Source of the DNA: Bacillota bacterium
GTDB taxonomy: Bacteria; Bacillota; Clostridia; Lachnospirales; Lachnospiraceae
Direction: 5' to 3'
NCBI GenBank assembly: GCA_023435895.1
Contig: JAEZLH010000035.1
Coordinates: forward strand, 48,504 to 112,503
Length of the DNA: 64,000 bases
Part shown: piece by piece, positions 18,332 to 27,843 of the stretch
How the letters are laid out: every line of letters begins with the position of its first letter
Numbering within the stretch: position 1 is the stretch's first letter
Position numbers and translations under genes: made by a program
The notes under the pieces: generated by a model
What the model saw: the letters and a program-made list of their open reading frames with translations, nothing else
Told to the model about the DNA's origin: nothing
Database searches by the model: none

Positions 18332-19507
18332 ATGAAATACATTGCAGTACTTGGGTCTACCGGTTCGATTGGAACGCAGACGTTGGATATTGTCCGTGAA
18401 CATAAAGAATTACTAAAGGTTACCTCCCTGGCAGCAGGAAGTAATATAGAGGTATTGGAACAACAAATTCGTGAATTTCAGCCGAATATAGTATGTGTCT
18501 ATCAGGAAGAAAAAGCGAAGGAATTAAGAAGTAGAATTAGTGATCTGTCAGTGAAGGTATTAACCGGTATGGATGGATTGATTGAATGTGCTACTGAAAA
18601 AAGTTCAGATACCATAGTTACCGCAATGGTAGGGATGATTGGAATCAGACCAACCATAGAAGCGATTAAGGCAGGCAAGAATATTGCTTTAGCAAACAAG
18701 GAAACCTTGGTTACCGCTGGGCATATTATTATGCCATTAATAAAAGAAAAAAAAGTTGCTTTACTTCCTGTTGATAGTGAACATTCCGCTATATTTCAGT
18801 CGTTAAATGGGGAAGATAAGAATCAGGCACAAAAAATCATATTAACTGCATCCGGCGGACCCTTTCGCGGGAAAAGTTTAGATGAGCTTCAGGCGATTCG
18901 ACCGGAAGATGCTTTAAAACACCCGAATTGGGCTATGGGACAAAAAATCACTATTGATTCTGCTACCATGGTGAATAAGGGCTTGGAGGTAATGGAGGCG
19001 GCGTGGTTATTTGATGTATCGATAGAGCAGATTCAGGTTATAGTACACCCGCAAAGCATTATTCATTCCATGGTTGAATATATCGATGGCAGTGTAATTG
19101 CACAGCTTGGAGTTCCTGATATGAAACTACCCATACAGTATGCATTATTCTATCCCGATCGTTTATCCATGTCACAGGGTGAACGCTTGAATTTCGGTAC
19201 TTTAAAGCAGATTACTTTTGAAGAACCGGATATGGATACATTTTATGGATTAAAGCTTGCTTATGAAGCGGGAAGAACTGGAGGCAGTATGCCTACGGTG
19301 TATAATGCAGCGAATGAGTGGGCGGTAGCAAAATTTTTAAAAGGAGAGATTCGATTCTTAGCGATTCCTGAATTAATTCGGGAAGCGATGAAGAATCATC
19401 AACTGATCGAATGTCCTTCCTTGAATGAAATTCTGAATACAGAGCAGCAAACATATGATTTTGTAAGAGGATTAACTGAATCCGGGCGTTTCCAAAGTAA
19501 ACGATAA
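18332..19507 (+). CDS. dxr: 1-deoxy-D-xylulose-5-phosphate reductoisomerase
   Basis: Second enzyme of the MEP isoprenoid pathway; converts DXP to MEP with NADPH and a divalent metal. The NADPH-binding GSTGSIGTQTL is at residues ~8-18, ALANKETLV at ~123-131, and PVDSEHSAIFQSL and TASGGPFRG are present. The length of 391 residues matches. GGAGGGG precedes the ATG. The downstream genes rseP and ispG give a cluster for membrane protein proteolysis and isoprenoid synthesis. Confidence 0.97.
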   Translation: MKYIAVLGSTGSIGTQTLDIVREHKELLKVTSLAAGSNIEVLEQQIREFQPNIVCVYQEEKAKELRSRISDLSVKVLTGMDGLIECATEKSSDTIVTAMVGMIGIRPTIEAIKAGKNIALANKETLVTAGHIIMPLIKEKKVALLPVDSEHSAIFQSLNGEDKNQAQKIILTASGGPFRGKSLDELQAIRPEDALKHPNWAMGQKITIDSATMVNKGLEVMEAAWLFDVSIEQIQVIVHPQSIIHSMVEYIDGSVIAQLGVPDMKLPIQYALFYPDRLSMSQGERLNFGTLKQITFEEPDMDTFYGLKLAYEAGRTGGSMPTVYNAANEWAVAKFLKGEIRFLAIPELIREAMKNHQLIECPSLNEILNTEQQTYDFVRGLTESGRFQSKR

Positions 19508-19558
19508 AAATTGTTTCGGTGTTACGTCAGGGATTGACGGAAAGGATAGAGTATAACT

Positions 19559-20848
19559 ATGAATATTATCGTGGCATTACTGATATTAGGCGTTATTGTT
19601 ATAGTACATGAATTAGGACATTTTTTACTTGCGAAGAAGAACGGAATTACTGTAACTGAGTTCTCAGTGGGAATGGGTCCAAGATTGGCCAGCTTTGTAA
19701 AGAACGGAACAAGATATTCATTAAAACTATTTCCCATTGGCGGCTCGTGCATGATGCTCGGTGAAGACGAATCGGTTGAAGACGAAGGAGCCTTTCATAA
19801 GAAAGGTGTATGGGCTAGATTTTCAGTGATCTTTGCTGGTGCGTTCTTTAACTTTGTGTTTGCATTTTTGTTAGCCTTAATTTTTATTGGTGAGATTGGA
19901 GTGGATAAACCTTTTGTGTCAGAGGTGGCTAAGGGAAGTCCCTCCGAGCAAGCGGAGCTGCAAAAAGGTGATTTAATCACAAGAGTAAACAATGCACCCA
20001 TTCATTTTACGCAAGATACTGACTTTTATTTTTATTTCCATCCGGTATCAGAAGCCCCTATTGATGTGGAGTATGTAAGAGATGGGAAAACCTACAATAC
20101 TTCCATTACACCAACCACCATAGAGAAGTATTATCTTGGGTTTAATTATAATCCCGAAGAGAATAAGGCGACCTTGGAAGCGGTAGATCCCAATTATCCC
20201 TTGGGTAAAGCTGGACTTCAGACAAAGGATGTTATTGTGAAGGTGGATGAAACAAAGATATCTTCCGGTAAAAATCTTTCCGACTATTTTTCGGCTAATC
20301 CTTTAAGTTCGAAACCTGTGGATATTACTTATGTAAGAGATGGGAAGGAAACAAAGGTAACAGTAACTCCTCAGTTTCACAAAACTTATAATATCGGTTG
20401 GGGATTGAACTATGCACGTGAGAAGGTTTCTGCTCCCCAAGTAGTTCAATACAGTTTTTATGAATTAAAAAATAATATCGTAAATACCTTAAAGAGCGTT
20501 CTTTATTTGGTAACCGGTAAGGTAAGTGCCAAGGAGATTGCAGGTCCTGTTGGAATTGTCAATGTGGTAGGGCAAGTGGTAGATGCTTCAAAGACAGAAG
20601 GTATTCGTATTACCATTTTGAATTTGATGAGCTTTAGTATATTAATCAGTGCCAACCTAGGTGTTATGAACTTATTACCGTTGCCGGCACTGGACGGCGG
20701 TCGATTGGTATTCCTACTAATTGAGGCAGTTCGAAGAAAGCCGGTTCCAAAGGAAAAAGAAGCAATGGTGCATATGGTAGGAATGGCGCTATTGATGTTA
20801 TTAATGGTGTTTGTCATGTATAATGATATTCGAAATATTTTAAGCTAG
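19559..20848 (+). CDS. rseP: Site-2 membrane metalloprotease RseP
   Basis: Intramembrane zinc protease that cuts anti-sigma factors and signal-peptide remnants. The HELGH zinc motif is at residues 17-21 in the first membrane helix, followed by two PDZ-like domains (~115-190 and ~200-270). The third zinc ligand lies in the LLPLPALDGGRLV motif near residue 377, and there is a C-terminal helix pair. The 429 residues match the RseP/RasP length. It sits between dxr and ispG. Confidence 0.96.
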   Translation: MNIIVALLILGVIVIVHELGHFLLAKKNGITVTEFSVGMGPRLASFVKNGTRYSLKLFPIGGSCMMLGEDESVEDEGAFHKKGVWARFSVIFAGAFFNFVFAFLLALIFIGEIGVDKPFVSEVAKGSPSEQAELQKGDLITRVNNAPIHFTQDTDFYFYFHPVSEAPIDVEYVRDGKTYNTSITPTTIEKYYLGFNYNPEENKATLEAVDPNYPLGKAGLQTKDVIVKVDETKISSGKNLSDYFSANPLSSKPVDITYVRDGKETKVTVTPQFHKTYNIGWGLNYAREKVSAPQVVQYSFYELKNNIVNTLKSVLYLVTGKVSAKEIAGPVGIVNVVGQVVDASKTEGIRITILNLMSFSILISANLGVMNLLPLPALDGGRLVFLLIEAVRRKPVPKEKEAMVHMVGMALLMLLMVFVMYNDIRNILS

Positions 20849-20902
20849 TTCGTGAATATATTATATTTACCCTATTTGTAAGTAAAGAAAGGCATGGTTA
20901 TT

Positions 20903-21955
20903 ATGTTTCGTGATCATACAAAAGTTATCCGTATTGGAGACAGGGTAATCGGTGGAGGGAATCCAATTTTGATTCAATCCATGACCAATACGAAAACAGA
21001 GGATAGTAAGGCAACCATCGAACAAATTCACCGTTTGACGGAAGCAGGCTGTGATATCGTAAGATGTACGGTTCCAAATCAGGAAGCTGCACTTGCGTTA
21101 ACAGAGATAAAGAAGAACATCACCATTCCACTTGTTGCAGATATTCATTTTGATTACAAGCTTGCCATTGCGGCAATGGAGCATGGTGCTGATAAGATTC
21201 GAATCAATCCCGGTAATATCGGAGACAAAGAACGGGTAGAAGCAGTAGTCCGGGTGGCAAAGGAAAGAAATATTCCAATCCGCGTTGGCGTGAATAGCGG
21301 ATCATTAGAGAAGGATCTTATTGTAAAGTATGGTAAGGTAACTGCCGAAGGATTAGTAGAAAGTGCGCTGGATAAAGTAAAACGTATCGAGGATATGGGC
21401 TATGATCAGCTTGTAATCAGCATCAAGTCCTCCGATGTCATGATGTGTGTAAAAGCACATGAACTGATTGCACCACAGACTTCGTATCCGCTCCATGTAG
21501 GCATTACCGAGGCTGGGACCGTTAATGCGGGAAATATAAAGTCAGCACTGGGTCTTGGAATTATCTTAAATCAAGGCATTGGTGATACCATACGTGTATC
21601 CTTAACGGGAGACCCGGTTGAAGAAATAAAGTCAGCCAAGATTATTCTCAAAACACTTGGCTACCGTAATGGCGGTGTGGAAGTGGTATCTTGTCCTACC
21701 TGCGGCAGAACTCAGATTGATTTAATTAAGCTTGCCAATGAGGTCGAAACAATGGTATCCGGAATGAATCTGGATATTAAAGTGGCGGTTATGGGATGTG
21801 CGGTAAATGGTCCGGGAGAAGCAAGAGAAGCAGATATCGGCATAGCCGGAGGCAGAGGAGAGGGTCTTATTATTAAAAAAGGTGAGATTATTCGAAAAGT
21901 GCCGGAAGATCAACTTTTAGAGGAATTAAAACAGGAATTACTTCATTGGCAATAA
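20903..21955 (+). CDS. ispG: 4-hydroxy-3-methylbut-2-en-1-yl diphosphate synthase (flavodoxin)
   Basis: Iron-sulfur enzyme of the MEP pathway converting MEcPP to HMBPP. The 350 residues contain IQSMTNTKTED near the start and the three cluster cysteines: SCPTCGRTQ and MGCAVNGPGEA. A longer frame with an ATG three codons upstream puts the RBS only one base from the start, so this ATG fits the AAGAAAGG site better (about ten bases). It closes the dxr-rseP-ispG block. Confidence 0.96.
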   Translation: MFRDHTKVIRIGDRVIGGGNPILIQSMTNTKTEDSKATIEQIHRLTEAGCDIVRCTVPNQEAALALTEIKKNITIPLVADIHFDYKLAIAAMEHGADKIRINPGNIGDKERVEAVVRVAKERNIPIRVGVNSGSLEKDLIVKYGKVTAEGLVESALDKVKRIEDMGYDQLVISIKSSDVMMCVKAHELIAPQTSYPLHVGITEAGTVNAGNIKSALGLGIILNQGIGDTIRVSLTGDPVEEIKSAKIILKTLGYRNGGVEVVSCPTCGRTQIDLIKLANEVETMVSGMNLDIKVAVMGCAVNGPGEAREADIGIAGGRGEGLIIKKGEIIRKVPEDQLLEELKQELLHWQ

Positions 21956-21985
21956 TGAAGTGAAACGATTTTATATATGGTTCAT

Positions 21986-22078
21986 CAACATAATTTCTAC
22001 AATGCACAAATTATGTTGTCATGGAGGAGGATGATGTTAGTATCCGGTTTTATACCAGGGGACTAACATTGTTCTTTT
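21986..22078 (+). terminator. Two consecutive hairpins between ispG and polC
   Basis: CAACATAATTT (21986-21996) pairs with AAATTATGTTG (22008-22018), and ATGTTAGT (22034-22041) pairs with ACTAACAT (22062-22069) followed by a T-rich run. The second has more of a terminator's look. They may reduce read-through from ispG into polC. Confidence 0.5.
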
Positions 22079-22102
22079 CCCGGTTAATAAAGGAGAGATA
22101 GT

Positions 22103-25100
22103 ATGCTGTATTTTGAAGCATTTGACAATTTAAAAGCGGATCAGGATTTGTACCAGCTTTTTCGGGATGTAGAGGTGTTAAAGGTTCTGGCATCAAAAAC
22201 CTCGCTGAATCTGTTTATCTGCATGAAAAGCTCACATTTGATAAACAGAGCAAGTATTAGAAAGATGGAAGATCTGATGAATCGTCAACTCTTCGTACAT
22301 ACAGGGAATAAAGCATTTTTAAAGCCTCAGTTTGAGTTATCCTCCCAATATACCCTAGATAAGCTATTCCCAATTTACCGTGATAGTATTTTGGAAGAGT
22401 TGAAGGAAGAAAGTGTTGTAACTTATCATATCTTTCGGGATGCAGAGATAACAATTGACGGCTTAACGCTGAAGATCAAAGCAATGGACAGCTGTGTGGT
22501 TGCTCAAAAATTGACCAAATTAAAGGACTATTTGCAGACCATGTTTCAGGAACGTTTTGATATGACTGTTTCTGTGGAACTAGAGTATGTGGAGCCGAAA
22601 GAGAAGAATGACAATCACGAGAAGGAATATCGTAAGCAAATGCTACTTAAGGCGGAGCGGGAGCTGGAGGAGGAATTTGGTTCAGAAGAGAAACAATCTG
22701 ACCGTAGTGATAATCTACAACAGAAGGTCTCTAAGGAATCATCACCTGCAAGTACGAATGGAGCGAAAACTCAATCCAGTTCGGATGCTTTAAAGGAAGG
22801 TAATAAGAATATGCCTCCTCAAAAGAGTACTGCCGGTGACGGCAATCCGCCTCAAAAATTTGGCGGAGGAAAAAGTGCTTATGAGAAAGGAAAAGGGAGC
22901 TATCGTAAGCTTCCAACTGACCCCTCCGTGGTATACGGAAGAAATTTTGATGGAAGCTCCATGCCTATATGTGATATCAATGCGGAGATTGGTGAGGTTG
23001 TAATCCGAGGAAAGCTGATTAAACCAGAGAGCCGTTCTATTGGAAATGATAAAAGCATTATCATGTTTATACTAACCGATTTTACGGATTCTATTAAGGT
23101 GAAGCTATATGCCAAAACCATTGAGGTAGAGGAAATCAATTCCGCACTGAAACCAGGTGGTTTCTTTACACTGAAGGGAATCGCTCAGATGGACAACTAT
23201 GAGAGGGATATTACGATTGGATCTGTAGTTGGTATTAAAATGAGCAGTGATTTTACTACCTCTCGAAAAGACAATGCTCCTGTAAAACGAGTGGAGCTCC
23301 ATGCCCATACAATGATGAGCGATATGGACTCCGTAGTGGATGTAAAGTCCTTGATTAAACGTGCCTTCCAATGGGGACATAAAGCAGTTGCGATTACCGA
23401 CCACGGTGTAGTTCAGTCCTTTCCGGAAGCAAATCACACGCTCAATCCTAAGTCATATTCCGATGAAGCGGAGCAGCAAAGAGCGAAGGATTTTAAAATT
23501 ATCTATGGGATGGAAGCCTACTTAGTAGATGATATTCAAGAAGTTGTTACCAATGCCAAGGAGCAAAACCTTGGTGACGTGACGGTGGTTTTTGATATTG
23601 AGACCACAGGCTTTAGCAAGCATAGGGATAGAATAATTGAGATTGGCGCGGTCAAAGTAAAGGATGGATTGATTGTTGATAAATATTCCACTTTTATTAA
23701 TCCGGAGATTCCCATTCCATATGAAATCGAACAGTTAACCTCAATAAACGATAATATGGTCATTGATGCTCCGAAGATTAATGAAGTATTGCCTGAATTT
23801 CTAGAGTTTTGTAAGGGGTGTATTTTGGTTGCCCATAATGCTTCCTTTGATGTGGGATTTATTGAGGAGAACGCCAAACGCATTCATATAGATATCGACT
23901 TTACTGTAGTTGATACAGTAGGGTTGTCAAGAATTCTGCTGCCTGATTTGAGTAGATATAAATTAAACATCGTAGCAAAGGCACTGGGAGTATCTCTGGA
24001 AAATCACCATAGAGCAGTAGACGATGCAGGAGCAACCGCAGAGATTTACCTTAAGCTGGTGGTGAAGTTACAGGAACAAGGCATTTTCAAAATTAAAGAG
24101 ATCGATACGCTAGGCAAACTTTCTGTGGAAGCAATCAGAAAGTTACCGGCGTATCATGCAATCTTATTAGCAAAGAATGATATCGGACGAGTAAACCTAT
24201 ATAAGATGGTATCACTGTCCCATATTGAATACTATAATAAACGCCCTAAGGTGCCAAAGAGCCTCCTTATGGAATGCAGGGAAGGAATTATTGTTGGATC
24301 GGCTTGTGAAGCGGGAGAGGTATTTCGTGGGGTGATAAAGAATTACTCCCATGATAAGCTTGCGAAGCTGGTGAACTTTTATGATTATCTTGAGATACAG
24401 CCTTTGGGAAATAATGAATTCTTAATTCGAAGCGATCGTAGTGATGAAAGGGATATTACCTCTGAGGAAGACTTGATTGAGCTGAATAAAAAAATAGTTG
24501 CCCTTGGGGAGGAATATAACAAACCAGTGGTGGCTACCTGCGATGTTCATTTTATGGAGCCAGAGGATGAAATTTACCGAAGAATTATTCTTGCGGGTAA
24601 GGGCTTTAAGGATGCTGATCAGCAGCCCCCCCTTTATCTTCGTACCACAGAGGAGATGTTGGAGGAGTTCTCTTATCTTGGTAAGGCAAAGGCGGAAGAA
24701 GTTGTTATAACGAATACGAACCTGATTGCAGATATGATTGAAAAGATTTCACCGGTACGCCCGGATAAATGTCCCCCCGTACTGGAGAAATCAGAAGAAA
24801 ATTTAAGAAATATTTGCTATGAAAAGGCACATTCCATGTATGGAAATCCATTGCCGAAGCCGGTTGAGGCGAGACTGGAGCATGAGCTGAAGTCTATTAT
24901 TAATAATGGCTTTGCGGTTATGTATATTATTGCACAAAAGCTTGTGTGGAAGTCCAATGAGGATGGCTATCTGGTGGGTTCCCGTGGTTCGGTAGGTTCT
25001 TCCTTTGTTGCCACGATGGCTGGTATCACGGAAGTCAATCCGTTAGCTCCGCATTATTATTGCTCCCATTGCTATTTTTCGGATTTTGAATCGGAAGAGG

Positions 25101-26665
25101 TTAAAAAGTTTGGTGGCAGCTCTGGTTGTGATATGCCCGATCGTATCTGTCCTAATTGCGGTCAGCCCCTTAGCAAGGATGGTCACGATATTCCTTTTGA
25201 AACCTTCCTTGGCTTTTATGGAGACAAGGAACCGGATATTGACCTAAACTTTTCAGGAGAATATCAGAGTAAGGCACATGAATATACAGAGGTGCTGTTT
25301 GGCAAGGGGCATACCTTTAGAGCAGGTACAATCGGTACTTTAGCGGATAAAACAGCCTTTGGATATGTGAAGAATTATTTTGAAGAGCGTGGGTTACATA
25401 AGCGTAACTGCGAGATTGACCGTATCGTGGGAGGGTTAGTTGGTGTAAGAAGAACCACAGGACAGCATCCCGGAGGAATTGTTGTTATGCCCCATGGTGA
25501 GAATATCTATTCCTTTACTCCGGTACAACGTCCTGCTAACGATATGACCACCAAGACAATCACCACGCATTTTGATTACCACTCCATCGATCATAATCTT
25601 CTAAAGCTTGATATACTTGGGCACGACGATCCTACCATGATTCGTATGCTGGAGGATTTGACAGGTCTGGATGCAAAGATGATTAGCCTGGATGACCAAA
25701 AGGTTCTAAGCCTGTTCCGTGACTTGAGTGCACTGAATATTACGCCAAAGGACTTGGACGGCTGTGAGCTGGGTTGCCTTGGAATTCCCGAGTTTGGTAC
25801 GGACTTCGTAATGCAGATGGTAAAGGATACCAAACCAAAATCCTTCTCTGACTTGGTCCGTATCTCCGGTCTGTCCCATGGTACGGACGTATGGTTGAAT
25901 AATGCTCAGACATTAATCCAGAGTGGTACCTGTACTCTGACCACCGCAATCTGTACTCGTGATGATATTATGATCTATCTGATTGCTACCGGGGTTGAGC
26001 CAGGTAAAGCATTCAAGATCATGGAAAGCGTTCGAAAAGGTAAGGGTCTGACAGGGGATATGGAAGAAGCAATGGTTGAAGCGGGAGTTCCCGATTGGTA
26101 TATTTGGTCTTGTAAGCAGATTAAGTATATGTTCCCCAAGGCACATGCCGCCGCCTATGTTATGATGGCATTCCGTATTGCTTATTTTAAGGTATATCAT
26201 CCTTTGGCATATTATGCTGCCTTTTTCAGTATTCGTGCCTCCGCCTTTAACTATGAGCTAATGTGCTTGGGCAAGGAGCGATTGGAACAGCATATTGCGG
26301 ATTATAAGAGAAGAAGCAATACTCTGACAAAGAAGGAACAGGATACCTTTAAGGATATGCGTATCGTTCAGGAAATGTATGCAAGAGGATTTACCTTCCT
26401 GCCCATTGATATCTACCGAGCTAAGGCTCATACCTTTCAAATTATTGATGGTAAACTGATGCCTTCCTTAAGTACTATAGACGGACTAGGAGAGAAGGCA
26501 GCCGATGCAGTAGTAGAAGCTTCAAAGCAGGGCAAGTTCTTGTCCCGTGATGACTTTAGAGTACGTAGCAAGGTCAGTTCTACGGTTGTGGAGGCTATGG
26601 CAGGCATGGGACTCTTTGGAGATTTACCGTTATCCAACCAAATGTCTTTGATGGATTTCTTATAA
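22103..26665 (+). CDS. polC: DNA polymerase III subunit alpha, PolC type (Gram-positive replicative polymerase)
   Basis: Main replicative polymerase of low-GC Gram-positives, with built-in proofreading exonuclease. The 1520 residues show an N-terminal domain, a charged low-complexity linker (~175-275), an OB fold (~300-390), the PHP domain (ELHAHTMMSDMDSV, ~400), a DnaQ-type exonuclease inserted into it (FDIETTGFS ~496, DAGATAEIYLKL ~640), and a zinc-binding loop with CSHC and CPNC near 985-1020. The polymerase active site has PDIDLNFSGE (~1044) and LKLDILGHDDPT (~1166). The C-terminal region carries the helix-hairpin-helix. The length is slightly over the ~1430-1440 typical of Bacillus because of the linker. 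Confidence 0.98.
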   Translation: MLYFEAFDNLKADQDLYQLFRDVEVLKVLASKTSLNLFICMKSSHLINRASIRKMEDLMNRQLFVHTGNKAFLKPQFELSSQYTLDKLFPIYRDSILEELKEESVVTYHIFRDAEITIDGLTLKIKAMDSCVVAQKLTKLKDYLQTMFQERFDMTVSVELEYVEPKEKNDNHEKEYRKQMLLKAERELEEEFGSEEKQSDRSDNLQQKVSKESSPASTNGAKTQSSSDALKEGNKNMPPQKSTAGDGNPPQKFGGGKSAYEKGKGSYRKLPTDPSVVYGRNFDGSSMPICDINAEIGEVVIRGKLIKPESRSIGNDKSIIMFILTDFTDSIKVKLYAKTIEVEEINSALKPGGFFTLKGIAQMDNYERDITIGSVVGIKMSSDFTTSRKDNAPVKRVELHAHTMMSDMDSVVDVKSLIKRAFQWGHKAVAITDHGVVQSFPEANHTLNPKSYSDEAEQQRAKDFKIIYGMEAYLVDDIQEVVTNAKEQNLGDVTVVFDIETTGFSKHRDRIIEIGAVKVKDGLIVDKYSTFINPEIPIPYEIEQLTSINDNMVIDAPKINEVLPEFLEFCKGCILVAHNASFDVGFIEENAKRIHIDIDFTVVDTVGLSRILLPDLSRYKLNIVAKALGVSLENHHRAVDDAGATAEIYLKLVVKLQEQGIFKIKEIDTLGKLSVEAIRKLPAYHAILLAKNDIGRVNLYKMVSLSHIEYYNKRPKVPKSLLMECREGIIVGSACEAGEVFRGVIKNYSHDKLAKLVNFYDYLEIQPLGNNEFLIRSDRSDERDITSEEDLIELNKKIVALGEEYNKPVVATCDVHFMEPEDEIYRRIILAGKGFKDADQQPPLYLRTTEEMLEEFSYLGKAKAEEVVITNTNLIADMIEKISPVRPDKCPPVLEKSEENLRNICYEKAHSMYGNPLPKPVEARLEHELKSIINNGFAVMYIIAQKLVWKSNEDGYLVGSRGSVGSSFVATMAGITEVNPLAPHYYCSHCYFSDFESEEVKKFGGSSGCDMPDRICPNCGQPLSKDGHDIPFETFLGFYGDKEPDIDLNFSGEYQSKAHEYTEVLFGKGHTFRAGTIGTLADKTAFGYVKNYFEERGLHKRNCEIDRIVGGLVGVRRTTGQHPGGIVVMPHGENIYSFTPVQRPANDMTTKTITTHFDYHSIDHNLLKLDILGHDDPTMIRMLEDLTGLDAKMISLDDQKVLSLFRDLSALNITPKDLDGCELGCLGIPEFGTDFVMQMVKDTKPKSFSDLVRISGLSHGTDVWLNNAQTLIQSGTCTLTTAICTRDDIMIYLIATGVEPGKAFKIMESVRKGKGLTGDMEEAMVEAGVPDWYIWSCKQIKYMFPKAHAAAYVMMAFRIAYFKVYHPLAYYAAFFSIRASAFNYELMCLGKERLEQHIADYKRRSNTLTKKEQDTFKDMRIVQEMYARGFTFLPIDIYRAKAHTFQIIDGKLMPSLSTIDGLGEKAADAVVEASKQGKFLSRDDFRVRSKVSSTVVEAMAGMGLFGDLPLSNQMSLMDFL

Positions 26666-26681
26666 TTAATGTTGAAACAGG

Positions 26682-26711
26682 TAGAGCGGCACGGGTAAAG
26701 GTGCCGCTCTA
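26682..26711 (+). terminator. Hairpin terminator after polC
   Basis: TAGAGCGGCAC pairs with GTGCCGCTCTA, eleven base pairs around an eight-base loop, 17 bases after the stop. The T run after it is weak, but position and stem strength fit an intrinsic terminator. Confidence 0.75.
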
Positions 26712-27046
26712 TTGTAATATGCTTTATGGATATGGATACTAAATGTGGTTAGTAAGTTTGAGCATAGTGATGAGTGGTTCATTGTGTCCTGACAAGCAAA
26801 ATAATGTTTTTCATTTCTATACTAAAGTGGGTATAGAGAAAGAAGATTTATTCGAATAAAAAAGATAATCCCCAAAAAGATATCTCCAAAAAGATAATCG
26901 ATACAGATAGGTACAGGTATCCGCATATAAAACCATAATTAGATTAAGTTAATATGGTAAATAAAGCTCAAAATTATAAGAAATAGGTTAAAAATGGTAA
27001 AGTGTGTTAATTGAATAAATAATTTAAAAAATTATAAAAAAAGTGC
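26712..27046. other. Non-coding AT-rich gap between polC and tRNA-Glu
   Basis: About 335 bases with no credible gene in any frame, several A-rich stretches and short repeats of AAAAAGATA. I see no structured element or mobile-element end here. Confidence 0.5.
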
Positions 27047-27075
27047 TTGCTTTTTTCTTCTCGATAGTGTAATAT
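27047..27075 (+). promoter_or_regulatory. Promoter of tRNA-Glu
   Basis: The -35 TTGCTT (27047-27052) and -10 TAATAT (27070-27075) are 17 bases apart, and the tRNA begins 15 bases after the -10 box. Confidence 0.65.
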
Positions 27076-27090
27076 AAATATTGTTCTTAA

Positions 27091-27162
27091 GGCTCGTTGG
27101 TCAAGGGGTTAAGACGCCGCCCTCTCACGGCGGAAACAGGGGTTCGATTCCCCTACGAGCTG
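27091..27162 (+). tRNA. tRNA-Glu (anticodon CTC)
   Basis: The 72-base sequence folds as a cloverleaf: acceptor GGCTCGT/ACGAGCT, anticodon stem CCGCC/GGCGG with loop CTCTCAC (anticodon CTC, reading GAG), T arm with GGTTCGATTCC. CCA is not encoded, as is common in Firmicutes. It marks the start of an accessory stretch with decayed genes. Confidence 0.95.
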
Positions 27163-27180
27163 CTAATAAAAAAGTGAGGA

Positions 27181-27233
27181 AATAAGCCACTTTCAAGAGA
27201 TGTCAAAATTCTTGTAAGTGGCTTATTTTTTAT
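27181..27233 (+). terminator. Terminator after tRNA-Glu
   Basis: AATAAGCCACTT (27181-27192) pairs with AAGTGGCTTATT (27216-27227), with CAAGA/TCTTG extending the stem inward, followed by TTTTTTATTT. Confidence 0.85.
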
Positions 27234-27364
27234 TTATTCTAAGTTTTTTTCTAAGTTTTTAATATTTTCATGTGATAAGCTGTTATAAAGATTATACATG
27301 CTTTTTCTTTTTTGCATCGAAGTTAAAAATAGTTCGATAAGGTTGCTTGGTGCGGAGGAGCGCA

Positions 27365-27640
27365 ATGAGCGATATAAAAGGCATTGATATATTGCCAAAG
27401 GAATTGTTAGATTTAATTTAAAACTATGTAGATGGTGAATAAGTTTAATATTCCTAGAAAAGAATGCAACAGAAAGTTTGGGGGGGGGAAACAACCAGCA
27501 GTAAAAGGCGAACTTCAATTAGAAACGCAGACATTTATAAGAAATATAAAGAGGGTGTATCTACAAAAGTTCTTTCTGAAATGTATTATTTATCTCTCAA
27601 AAGTAAAATTATTTTCGAAATGAAAAAAGGTAACGAATAA
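27365..27640 (+). pseudogene. Decayed CD3324-like small HTH regulator gene
   Basis: The frame starting at ATG 27365 reads MSDIKGIDILPKELLDLI, then a stop, NYVDGE, a second stop and a scrambled middle. It resumes in the same frame as VWGGETTSSKRRTS and IRNADIYKKYKEGVST, then LSEMYYLSLKS, ending MKKGNE. The middle is readable one frame over as NIPRKECNRK, so a compensating +1/-1 pair exists besides at least two stop mutations; a run of nine G (27480-27488) lies at the second joint. The whole resembles CD3324-family proteins (ILPxELLxxIQxYVxGExVYIPxKExxRKxWG, then KKYKEGxxxxxLSExYYLSxKSI). These are about 90 residues long and common near phage and island regions. It appears non-functional. Confidence 0.72.
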
Positions 27641-27641
27641 C

Positions 27642-27682
27642 AAAATGCGTCATAAAGTATAAGCTTAAGTGGCGCATTTTTG
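27642..27682 (+). terminator. Terminator of the decayed regulator gene
   Basis: AAAATGCGTC (27642-27651) pairs with GGCGCATTTT (27671-27680) with one G-U pair, then T. It begins two bases after the pseudogene stop, so it is a surviving terminator. Confidence 0.7.
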
Positions 27683-27843
27683 ATTCTGAAAAATGTTGTA
27701 GGTTGAACATCGAGATTCCTGGTGATATCATATGGATGGAAGTTTAAGAAAGTGGTGAAGCCAATGGTAAAATAGCTAAATGATTCTCTAAATACTCTAA
27801 GCATATTATGCGACGAAATTATATATTAAAAGGAGGTTCCAAA

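Noticed and set aside
27432..27623. 63-codon + strand frame after tRNA-Glu
   Set aside because: Only its start (NIPRKECNRK) matches the CD3324-like product; the rest is the wrong frame of the decayed gene.
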